A stretch of DNA of 64,000 nt from Clostridiales bacterium (GTDB lineage: Bacteria; Bacillota; Clostridia; Christensenellales; Aristaeellaceae): assembly GCA_015056205.1 (NCBI GenBank), contig SVGS01000017.1, forward strand, positions 1 through 64,000, written 5' to 3'. Below, piece after piece: positions 44,360 through 51,531 of the stretch; within the stretch, counting starts at the first letter, position 1; each line of letters begins with the position of its first letter. A program made the position numbers and the translations under genes. Below the pieces are notes generated by a model. The model was given only the letters and a program-made list of their open reading frames with translations. It was not told where the DNA came from and did not search any database.

Positions 44360-44770
44360 ATGAGCAGGAAAGCAATGCAGCTGGGAATGGCACTGATGAT
44401 GGCAGTCGGCCTGATTTTCACCACGGCGGCCGCGGAGAACGCTCCGGAAACCGCCTTCACGGTTCCGGAGGGACTGCGGACGGAGCTGGGAGCGCCGGAT
44501 CTGAAAGTGATCACGGAGGCGCCGAAGACCGGGGAACTTGCGGGGAACGCGGACACCCTGCCCTTCGGAACCTCGATCAGCGGGGCGCTGGAAATGAAGG
44601 CGGCCAGGAGCGCCGCGTACGAAGGACTGACGGCGGAGCCGGAACTGATTGAAATCAGCCCGAAACGGCTGGTGAATCCGGAAAACCTGAAGGATTCGGG
44701 CAAAGGAATTCTGGAAGGGCTCGGGCAGTTTGATCCGATCCTCTTCGACAAAGGACAGATCACTCCGTGA
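44360..44770 (+). CDS. Small exported protein, unknown function
   Basis: A 136-residue protein with a signal peptide (about 1-25, ends TAAA-EN). The mature part is about 111 residues, hydrophilic, without cysteine or a known motif, and ends without an anchor. A GGAGG box lies 10 bases before the ATG. It is the last member of the exported-protein island; a long stem-loop follows at 44800. I recognise no family. Confidence 0.65.
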   Translation: MSRKAMQLGMALMMAVGLIFTTAAAENAPETAFTVPEGLRTELGAPDLKVITEAPKTGELAGNADTLPFGTSISGALEMKAARSAAYEGLTAEPELIEISPKRLVNPENLKDSGKGILEGLGQFDPILFDKGQITP

Positions 44771-44799
44771 GCGGGCGTTCCGGAATCACGGAATCACGG

Positions 44800-44846
44800 A
44801 ACAGCTGAAGGCGGGCAGAGCGGGACTCTGCCCGTCTTCAGCTGTT
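44800..44846 (+). terminator. Long stem-loop, terminator-like, with weak U tract
   Basis: A 21-bp nearly perfect stem (44800-44820 with 44826-44846, one G-U pair) and a 5-base loop. Only TTT follows, so it is atypical as an intrinsic terminator. Its 3' edge touches the -35 box of the next operon at 44846. It could insulate that operon or stabilise the upstream mRNA. Confidence 0.6.
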
Positions 44847-44874
44847 TGCCATTCGGAATTGAACATGATATAAT
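44846..44874 (+). promoter_or_regulatory. Promoter of the channel/RyR/TIR operon
   Basis: TTGCCA (44846-44851), 17 bp, TATAAT (44869-44874) with a TGA extension. It is the only promoter I see for the three overlapping genes downstream. Confidence 0.82.
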
Positions 44875-44929
44875 CCGGACGACAGGATCCGAAAGAACGG
44901 AAAATTGCCGAAAACACGGAGAAGAGATC

Positions 44930-46513
44930 ATGAAAAAGAGATTTCCGATCCTTGCCGCACTGGGGATCACGGGGTACGCGCTGCTGCTGGGCCTGCTGGT
45001 GCTGGCGGAGCGGGGGCAGCCGGGGGGAAGCATCCTCAGCATCGGCGACGCCATCTGGTATTCCCTGGTAACGATGACGACCGTCGGATACGGGGACGTC
45101 TATCCGGTCACGGGGCCCGGGCGGGTCATCGGGATTCTTTTCGTGCTGCTGAGCGCCGGAACCCTGATGGCCATGGTGGGAGCGGCTTATGCCTTTCTCC
45201 GGGACCGGGGTATGCTCTGGCTTCTGCTGGAAAGAATCCGCAGACAGAAGTGCTATATTTTTTCCGAATACAATGAGTTTTCCATCGCGCTGGCCCGGAA
45301 TCTGGGAAAAACGGACCCGCGGGCCTGTTATCTTTTCTGCGACTGCTCGGAAAAGCAGCAGTTTACCAATCCCGTGCTGGTGAAGCAGGCCTATTGCTTC
45401 CCGCAGCGGGCGGAGGAGATTTTGCGGAGACTGGACGGACCGGGCCGGAAGACGGTTTTCTGCATCGGAAAAACGCCGACCGGGAACTATGCCCTGAGCC
45501 GCGAACTGAAGGACATCTCCGCGGAGATGAAGCGGGCGGATATCCGGATCTGCTGCGGCGCGCTGGAAACCGGCGACCTGCCGGGGGTTACCTTCTTTGA
45601 TGTATCCGCCTGCGCCGCCCGGACGTACTGGGAAAAATACCCCCTGAAGGAGAAAGAAGTGCTCCTGATCGGCAGCGGCAGGCTGGCCCAGGCGCTGCTG
45701 GATCAGGCGATCCTGGTCAACTGCAGGGAACCCTTCCATACCACGGTCTATCATCTTTTCGGAAACTGGGAAAACTACCGGCGGGAGCATCCGGGCCTGG
45801 ATCTCTGCTTCGCCATGAACGACGCGTCAGATTTTTCCCGGGACGCGCTGATTTTTCACGCGGAGCCCTGGAACGGAAACCGGACCCTGCTGGAAGTCGC
45901 GGGACGGGTAATCTTCTGTTCCGACGACCGCGCGGAAAACGCGGACCGGGCGATCCGGCTGCTTCGCGGCTTTCCACTTTCCGGGAAGGTTTACGCGGCC
46001 GCCCAGGCGATGCCCTCTCCCGGGATCTCCTTCGGAACGATGGCGGCGATCGCCACCGGGGAGATGACGATGCACGGAAGCCTGGATGCCCGGGCCCGCA
46101 TGCTTCAGTCCTTCTACGCCGCCGGATCCGGCACGCAGGAAACCTGGGAGGAGCTGACCCCCTTCCTGAGAGCGTCCAACCGGGCCGCGGCGGACCATTT
46201 GGCGACCAAGATCCAGCTGCTGCTGCCTTCGGAGGATACGGGCGGAAAAGCCACGGAGGAACTGCTGAAAAAAGCGGTCCGAGCCTGGGAACAGGTGCAG
46301 GACCGGGAGCCTTACCGGCGCAACGAGCACGCGCGGTGGTGCCGGTTCTACGCGCTGTACAACTGGCGGCCGGGGCCGGAGAAAAACAGCGCGGCCCGTA
46401 CGCATCCCTGCCTGGTTCCCTTTGAGGAACTGTCCCGGGAAGATCAGGAGAAGGATGACAACGCCTGGCTGCAGATCGGCCTGCTGGCGAAAAAGGAGGA
46501 GGCACCGTCATGA
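44930..46513 (+). CDS. K+-channel-type pore protein with TrkA-like and RyR-like domains
   Basis: A 527-residue membrane protein. Two TM helices (about 8-27 and 65-90) flank a pore loop with the K+ selectivity filter TVGYGD (51-56), the Ion_trans_2 layout. The cytosolic part holds two Rossmann-like regions (about 105-235 and 240-350; VLLIGSGRLAQALLD is the nucleotide-binding-type loop), as in TrkA/RCK channel regulators. The C-terminus (about 460-512: RRNEHARWCRFY ... THPCLVPFEELSREDQEKDD) matches the ryanodine-receptor (RyR) repeat found in bacterial proteins. GGAGAAG supports the ATG at 44930. The gene is first in an operon with a second RyR-like protein and a TIR protein. The pore call is firm; ligand and ion direction are not known. 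Confidence 0.85.
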   Translation: MKKRFPILAALGITGYALLLGLLVLAERGQPGGSILSIGDAIWYSLVTMTTVGYGDVYPVTGPGRVIGILFVLLSAGTLMAMVGAAYAFLRDRGMLWLLLERIRRQKCYIFSEYNEFSIALARNLGKTDPRACYLFCDCSEKQQFTNPVLVKQAYCFPQRAEEILRRLDGPGRKTVFCIGKTPTGNYALSRELKDISAEMKRADIRICCGALETGDLPGVTFFDVSACAARTYWEKYPLKEKEVLLIGSGRLAQALLDQAILVNCREPFHTTVYHLFGNWENYRREHPGLDLCFAMNDASDFSRDALIFHAEPWNGNRTLLEVAGRVIFCSDDRAENADRAIRLLRGFPLSGKVYAAAQAMPSPGISFGTMAAIATGEMTMHGSLDARARMLQSFYAAGSGTQETWEELTPFLRASNRAAADHLATKIQLLLPSEDTGGKATEELLKKAVRAWEQVQDREPYRRNEHARWCRFYALYNWRPGPEKNSAARTHPCLVPFEELSREDQEKDDNAWLQIGLLAKKEEAPS

Positions 46514-48378
46514 ACGCATCCATACTGGGCATGATTCTGGCCGTGGCGGCCTGCTTCACGGCGGCGGTTCTGAATCTGGCCGTGGAGAGCCGGTTCCGGA
46601 GCGCGGTGATGCGAACGGCGATCCTGCTGGCGGTGACGATCGGAGCCTGCTTCTACGGATACGGCTACAGCTACTGCTACGGGGCGAATCTCACCTCGCT
46701 CTGCCGCGCGCTGCTGGCGCTGTGCCGGATGTTCGGCGGCGTCAACGACCTGGGAAGCATTTCCGCGGCGCCGCTTTTCCGGTACCCCGCGGCTCTGGCG
46801 GTTTTCTGGCTGGGGCATTTCATGGCCTTTTACGTGACGGCCAGCGCCGCGATCGCGACGCTGGGGGAGCGCCTGCTCCGGCGGATCCGGACGACGCTGC
46901 TGCGCCGGGGCCCCCTGGTGCTGATCTACGGCGTCAACGAGCGGTCCGTCGCCTTCGGACGAAGCGAAGCGGCGCGGCATAAGGCGGTTATGTATGTGGA
47001 TCAGGAAAGTCCCTCCGCTTTGGAGAACAGCATCAAAGCCTTCGGCGGTGTGGTGGAAAAAAGTGCCGGAGCCCTGAACGCGACCCGGCATTTTCTGAAA
47101 CAGATCAATATGAAGCCCGGAAACCGCCGACTGGAAGTGGCGGCGCTGGACGCGGACGGCCGGAAAAACCTGGCCTATGCCGGGAAGCTGCTGACCGCCC
47201 TGACGGAAGCCGGGATCCGGCCGGAGCAGACCCGGCTGCTGGCCGCCGGAGCCGGGGAGGGAATCGCCTCCCTGCAGGCGCTGAGCGGGAAGGGTTACGG
47301 CAGCGTTTTTGCCTTCAATGATTATGATCTGGTGGCCCGGCGAATGATGCGGGATCATCCGCCCTGCGATCAGATCGCCTTTGATGAGACGGGAAAAGCC
47401 GCGGAGGACTTTCACGCGGTGCTGCTCGGGTTCGGGCGGATGGGCCGGGCGGTGCTGAACCAGCTGGTGCTGAACGGCCAGTTTACCGGAAGCCATTTTC
47501 GGGCCGACATCTTCGATCCGGAGGCGCAGAACGGCTTCCTGCACGATCACCCCATGGTCCGGGAGTACGATATCCGTTTTCATGGGGTGAGCGGAATGGT
47601 GGATGCTTTCTATACTTTTCTGGCGGAAGCAAGGCACCGGATCCGGATGATCATCCTGTGCACCGGCAGCCGGGAGAAAAACGCGGAAATCGCGCGGGAC
47701 GTGGCGGACTGGTATCCCTGGGACGAGCCGGTTCCCCTGATTCTGCAGGCCACGCCGGAAGGCTGTGAATGGATTGACGCGCAGCGGCATGACCGGCAGG
47801 ATCCGGCCCTGTTCGAAGGGGACGCGCTGGATCTGGAGAGCATGGACGCCATGGCCATGGAGGTGAACCAGGTCTACTGTGTCCAGGGAGGGAGCCCCCT
47901 TTCCGCCCGGGAGAACTGGCAGCGCTGCGACTATTTCAGCCGGCAGAGCAGCCGCGCCTGCGCCGACTTCTTCCCCGCGATGCTGCGGGCGGCGGGAAAA
48001 ACGGAAGAAGAGGTTCTGGCGGGCGAATGGCCTCCGGAAGGGGAAATCCTGGAAAACCTGGCCCGGACCGAGCATCTGCGCTGGTGCGCCTTCCAGTATG
48101 TGAACGGATACGCTTCGATGCTGCCGGAAATCTGGGAACAGCGGGCGGCCCGGTACCGGGAGGGAGCGGAGAAGAACTTCCGGATCAGCCGGGATCCGGA
48201 CCGGCGGCTGCAGGCCTGCCTGATCCCCTGGGAAGCGCTGGACGATCTGTCCGCGCGGGAAAATGCCGTCACCGGCGGACGGGTGGATTACAAACAGATG
48301 GACCGGAACAATGTTCTGATTCTTTCCCAGGTGCTGCGGGCACGGCGGGAGGCAAAGGAAGGGTCTGCCAATGGGTAA
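46510..48378 (+). CDS. Membrane protein with TrkA-like and C-terminal RyR-like domains
   Basis: A 622-residue protein coupled to the channel gene by an ATGA overlap. Three to four TM segments lie in the first 120 residues (about 5-25, 35-75, 92-118), without a K+ filter. From about 135 a Rossmann-like region begins (LVLIYGVNERSVAFG), and a second is near 310 (HAVLLGFGRMGRAVLNQL), the same two-domain RCK-like layout as its neighbour. The C-terminus from about 515 has RTEHLRWCAF, then CLIPWEALDDL and KQMDRNNV, again RyR-like. It looks like a pore-less or altered-pore sister of the first protein, perhaps a regulatory subunit. Confidence 0.75.
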   Translation: MNASILGMILAVAACFTAAVLNLAVESRFRSAVMRTAILLAVTIGACFYGYGYSYCYGANLTSLCRALLALCRMFGGVNDLGSISAAPLFRYPAALAVFWLGHFMAFYVTASAAIATLGERLLRRIRTTLLRRGPLVLIYGVNERSVAFGRSEAARHKAVMYVDQESPSALENSIKAFGGVVEKSAGALNATRHFLKQINMKPGNRRLEVAALDADGRKNLAYAGKLLTALTEAGIRPEQTRLLAAGAGEGIASLQALSGKGYGSVFAFNDYDLVARRMMRDHPPCDQIAFDETGKAAEDFHAVLLGFGRMGRAVLNQLVLNGQFTGSHFRADIFDPEAQNGFLHDHPMVREYDIRFHGVSGMVDAFYTFLAEARHRIRMIILCTGSREKNAEIARDVADWYPWDEPVPLILQATPEGCEWIDAQRHDRQDPALFEGDALDLESMDAMAMEVNQVYCVQGGSPLSARENWQRCDYFSRQSSRACADFFPAMLRAAGKTEEEVLAGEWPPEGEILENLARTEHLRWCAFQYVNGYASMLPEIWEQRAARYREGAEKNFRISRDPDRRLQACLIPWEALDDLSARENAVTGGRVDYKQMDRNNVLILSQVLRARREAKEGSANG

Positions 48379-49903
48379 ATACGTCTATGACGCGTTTATC
48401 AGCTACAGCCACAAGGATCTGGAATGGGGGCGGCGGCTTCAGCGGGAGCTGGAAGGCTATCGTCTGCCCCGGGAGCTGAGGCGCGAAAAAAACGGAAACG
48501 TCCGGCTGAAAATCTTCCGGGATCAGACGGATCTGGCCGGAGCGGAGCTGAAGGAATCCCTGACCCGGGAGCTGGAACGATCCCGGTTTCTGATCGTGAT
48601 CTGTTCCCCGGCCAGCGCGGCTTCCCGCTGGGTGGACGACGAGATCCGGACCTTCTGTGCGATGGGCCGGGCCAACCGGGTGATTCCCTTCATCATTGAC
48701 GGAGAGCCCATGAGCGACCGACCGGAGCTGGAGTGTTTTCCGCCCGCGCTGCGGGAAATGGAGGATGTGGAGCCGCTGGGGGTCAATATTCAGGAGATCG
48801 GAAAGCACAAGGCGATGCTGAAAGCGGCCTCCGTGCTGCTGGACGTGCGGTTCGACCGGCTGGTCAACCGGGAAAAGCAGCGGAGAAGGAAAACGATCCT
48901 GACGATTGCTTCCGGGGCGCTGGCGGTGGCCGCGGTGGTCGGAGGTCTGCTGATCAAGAACGCGGAGATCTCCCGGAAAAATAAGGAAATGTCTTTCGAT
49001 GTTTATGGAGCTGCGATCCTGAATCTGTTACAGAAGGATACTCTGGAACCGGAGGAATTTGCGTTCATTTTGACCTCCGCGGAGGGAGAAAACCCGGATG
49101 CCATAAATTTTCTGGCGTTTTGCTACAGGTACGGCAAAGGCACAGAAGCGAATCCGGAAGCGGCCTTTGCCTGGTATCAAAGGCTGGCTGATATGGGCGA
49201 CCCGCGGGGCATGGTGGCGTTATGCCAATGTTATATGAACGGGATTGGTACGGCTGTGAATCCGAAGATGGTTTTTCACTGGAGCATCAAAGCAGCTGAG
49301 ACCGGGAATGCCGACGCCATGGTGAACCTTGGCTTCTGTTACCAGACAGGATACGGGACGGAGGAGAATCAGGAACTGGCATTTCAGTGGTATAAGAGAG
49401 CAGCAGACAAGAAAGATGAGCAGGGCATTTTGCGTTTAGGCACCTGCTACCTGTTGGGAACCGGAACGGAGGAAAATCCCGTTTTAGCCTTCGACTGTAT
49501 GCGGCAGCTGGCGGAAATGGGAAACACTGACGGAATGTATAATCTGGGACTTTTGTATAACTTTGGGATCGGAACGGAGGAAAACCCGGAACAGGCCTAT
49601 TACTGGTACCGGAAAGCCGCTGAAGCGGGGGACGCGAACGGCATGCGGATGCTGGCCTGGTGCATCGAAAACAAATATGGCACGGGGGATCTGGCGCTGG
49701 AATGGTACCGCCGGGCGGCTGAAAAAGGCAATGAGGAAGCCAAAGCGGATGTGGAACGCCTGACCGGCGGCGGGGAAAATCCACAGGCTCCGGAAAGCCA
49801 GACGGACAATGCGGACGTACGGCAGGCTCCGGAAAGCCAGACGGACAGTGCGGATGCTCGGCAGACTCCGGAAAGCCCGGCCGGCAGCGGGAAAGCCCGC
49901 TGA
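48371..49903 (+). CDS. TIR-domain membrane protein with Sel1 repeats
   Basis: A 510-residue protein whose start overlaps the previous gene by 8 bases. Residues 5 to about 150 are a TIR domain: DAFISYSHKD opens it, and SRWVDDE carries the position of the catalytic Glu (Glu91) of NAD-cleaving TIR enzymes. One TM helix (about 175-195) follows, then six or so Sel1-like repeats (about 240-455; LAFCYRYGKGTEANPEAAFAWYQ is one), likely outside or a partner-binding scaffold depending on topology. The C-terminus has a 13-residue repeat (APESQTD-type). The Sel1 part is more AT-rich than the rest. I infer an NADase or signal-making effector of the operon. Confidence 0.85.
   Translation: MGKYVYDAFISYSHKDLEWGRRLQRELEGYRLPRELRREKNGNVRLKIFRDQTDLAGAELKESLTRELERSRFLIVICSPASAASRWVDDEIRTFCAMGRANRVIPFIIDGEPMSDRPELECFPPALREMEDVEPLGVNIQEIGKHKAMLKAASVLLDVRFDRLVNREKQRRRKTILTIASGALAVAAVVGGLLIKNAEISRKNKEMSFDVYGAAILNLLQKDTLEPEEFAFILTSAEGENPDAINFLAFCYRYGKGTEANPEAAFAWYQRLADMGDPRGMVALCQCYMNGIGTAVNPKMVFHWSIKAAETGNADAMVNLGFCYQTGYGTEENQELAFQWYKRAADKKDEQGILRLGTCYLLGTGTEENPVLAFDCMRQLAEMGNTDGMYNLGLLYNFGIGTEENPEQAYYWYRKAAEAGDANGMRMLAWCIENKYGTGDLALEWYRRAAEKGNEEAKADVERLTGGGENPQAPESQTDNADVRQAPESQTDSADARQTPESPAGSGKAR
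49784..49880 (+). repeat. 39-bp in-frame tandem repeat in the TIR gene
   Basis: Two full 39-bp units (49784-49822, 49823-49861) and a partial third (49862-49880) encode 13-residue units starting QAPESQTD or QTPESPA. The first two differ at only a few bases, so they are recent or kept similar. They form the hydrophilic end of the protein. Confidence 0.85.
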
Positions 49904-49912
49904 GAGAATTTC

Positions 49913-50155
49913 TCAGCCGTCCCGCTCCCGCAGCGCCCGTTCCACAACGGTGCGGAAGGCGGTATTATCCGTCATGCGGGCGATGGCTTCCACCGCCATC
50001 AGCAGGAGATCGCGCTCGGGGACATCGCCCCGGGCGCCTTTTGTGATTTCATAAATCAGTTCGTCCGCTTTGCGGATATTATTCTGATAGGTTTTGTAGG
50101 CCTGCTCCATGCTGAAGGGATCAAAGGCTTCAGCGGAATCTTTGGTTTCGCTCAT
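49913..50155 (-). CDS. Small conserved-looking protein, unknown function
   Basis: An 80-residue soluble, mostly helical, charged protein. No motif is recognised. An AGGAGG box lies about 10 bases before the ATG, which makes the gene believable. It begins 18 bases after the stop of the glycosidase-type gene and shares its strand, so it is likely in that operon. It converges with the TIR gene, with only 9 bases between the stops. Confidence 0.7.
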   Translation of the reverse strand: MSETKDSAEAFDPFSMEQAYKTYQNNIRKADELIYEITKGARGDVPERDLLLMAVEAIARMTDNTAFRTVVERALRERDG

Positions 50156-50173
50156 GGGGATACGCCTCCTGCT

Positions 50174-51376
50174 TTATTCCTCGGACTGGTGTTCCGTCAT
50201 GCCGATGCCGATGAGGGAAGTGACGGTGCGGACGAATTCCCGCTTTTTATAGACGGCCAGCTTGTTCAGCATCCGTCCCCGGAAGACCAGGGCCATGGTA
50301 TTGCCGCCGTCGAGATTCAGGGCCTGCTGCACCCCGTGCTCCTTCATGATTTCCGCCATGCGCTGGAGCGTAGTGCCCTTGCTGTCGGAACGGCGGCCCT
50401 GCACGGACAACAGAAAATACCGGCCGGGCTCGATCATGCCCAGGGCGTGGCGGGGCTCGATGCTCTTGTAATAGGTGTAAACCAGATCGTCAATCTCGCC
50501 GTCCCGGATCAGAATGGGGCCGAAGCTGAAAACGTTCCGGGCGCCCATGGCGAGCAGCTCCTCCGCGGTCGCCTCGTTGCAGCGGAGAACCCGCAGGGAG
50601 CCGTCCGGAAACTGCGCCATCATATCCAGGTTCGGCAGATGATGCCCTCTTTTCGCGTTGGTCTTATCCGAAATGATCCGGCCTTCCCGGATGCTGATCC
50701 CGACGGTTTCCCGGTTCTGCATCCGGGTGGCAAAGAAGTCATCCGAGAAGGAGAGCACAAACTTTTCCGCCCGGGAAATGACGTAGGGGTACTGGAACTT
50801 TTTTCCGGGACGCTCCGGGTCCGTCAGGGCGGAACGGAACGCTTCCCCGTTTCGGGTGAGGATCTCCGTCTCGAACCATTCCAGCGGGACGGAGGAATCG
50901 GAACGGCGGGTAATGGTGACCTGAAGATCTGGCCCCAGATAGACCCAGAGTCCGGCCTCGTCGTTTTCGTAAAAGTACTCCGTTCCCTCCGCCAGATAGC
51001 CGTCCGGATCCCGGGCCGGCCAGTCCGGAACCGGGAGCGGCGCGGGGGTGGCCAGGGGCGGCAGCGTGGGACGGACCGCCTTTAAGGCGGCATCGGAAAA
51101 GAGAAGCGCCCAGGTCTGCCCGTCCACCTCTCCGGTTTCCGGCAGCCCGTTGACCTGCTGAAAGGACCGGACCACCCGGGCGGTATCCTCCGTATATTTT
51201 TTCGTAAACTGATTGCTCTGGAAATAGCCCAGTTCGTAGAGCCGGTTCTTGACCCGAAGCACTTCCTCCCCTTTGGCGCCCACCGCCAGCGGGGTAAAGA
51301 GGGTTTCTTCCGCTCCTGCCGGGACCAGGCCCGGAAGCAGCAGAAACACCAGCAGCATCGCTAACCATCGCTTCAC
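50174..51376 (-). CDS. Exported peptidoglycan-binding/phosphodiester glycosidase (NAGPA) protein
   Basis: A 400-residue exported protein. After a signal peptide (1-22) comes a PG_binding_1 domain (about 28-95, AVGAKGEEVLRVKNRLYELGYF), a Pro-rich linker and a NAGPA-type domain (about 215-390) with GISIREGRI, FSFGPILIRDGE, the GRYFLLSVQGR strand and the signature LNLDGGNTMALVF. NAGPA-type enzymes cleave sugar-phosphodiester bonds; in bacteria they are linked to cell-wall and teichoic-acid turnover. The start is GTG at 51376 with a GGGAGG box. It is divergent from an L,D-transpeptidase with about 155 bases between, so both may be cell-envelope genes. Confidence 0.88.
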   Translation of the reverse strand: MKRWLAMLLVFLLLPGLVPAGAEETLFTPLAVGAKGEEVLRVKNRLYELGYFQSNQFTKKYTEDTARVVRSFQQVNGLPETGEVDGQTWALLFSDAALKAVRPTLPPLATPAPLPVPDWPARDPDGYLAEGTEYFYENDEAGLWVYLGPDLQVTITRRSDSSVPLEWFETEILTRNGEAFRSALTDPERPGKKFQYPYVISRAEKFVLSFSDDFFATRMQNRETVGISIREGRIISDKTNAKRGHHLPNLDMMAQFPDGSLRVLRCNEATAEELLAMGARNVFSFGPILIRDGEIDDLVYTYYKSIEPRHALGMIEPGRYFLLSVQGRRSDSKGTTLQRMAEIMKEHGVQQALNLDGGNTMALVFRGRMLNKLAVYKKREFVRTVTSLIGIGMTEHQSEE

Positions 51377-51400
51377 TCGAATTCATCCTCCCTTGCAGGG

Positions 51401-51429
51401 AGCATAACACAAACGGGGCGGAAAGACAA
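51401..51429 (-). promoter_or_regulatory. Promoter of the NAGPA gene
   Basis: Minus strand TTGTCT (51424-51429), 17 bp, TATGCT (51401-51406) with a TGT extension. It is back-to-back with the plus-strand promoter at 51438-51466. Confidence 0.65.
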
Positions 51430-51437
51430 TGCGCCTC

Positions 51438-51466
51438 TTGCAAAGCGGCGGTTTCCGGGTTATGAT
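51438..51466 (+). promoter_or_regulatory. Promoter of the L,D-transpeptidase gene
   Basis: TTGCAA (51438-51443), 17 bp, TATGAT (51461-51466). The two divergent -35 boxes are only 8 bp apart (51430-51437), which invites shared control. Confidence 0.7.
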
Positions 51467-51531
51467 AAACAGGCCGGACGAACAGTTCCGGCGGATGCCG
51501 CCCGGGCGGCGGCTTTTCGAAAGGAGTTTTC

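Noticed and set aside
44846-49903. Thoeris or CBASS defence system
   Set aside because: There is a TIR protein, but no ThsA (SIR2/SLOG), no cyclase (SMODS) and no Cap gene. The architecture is different.
49899-49917. Terminator between the TIR gene and the 80-residue gene
   Set aside because: A 7-bp stem with no T run on either side; too weak to call.
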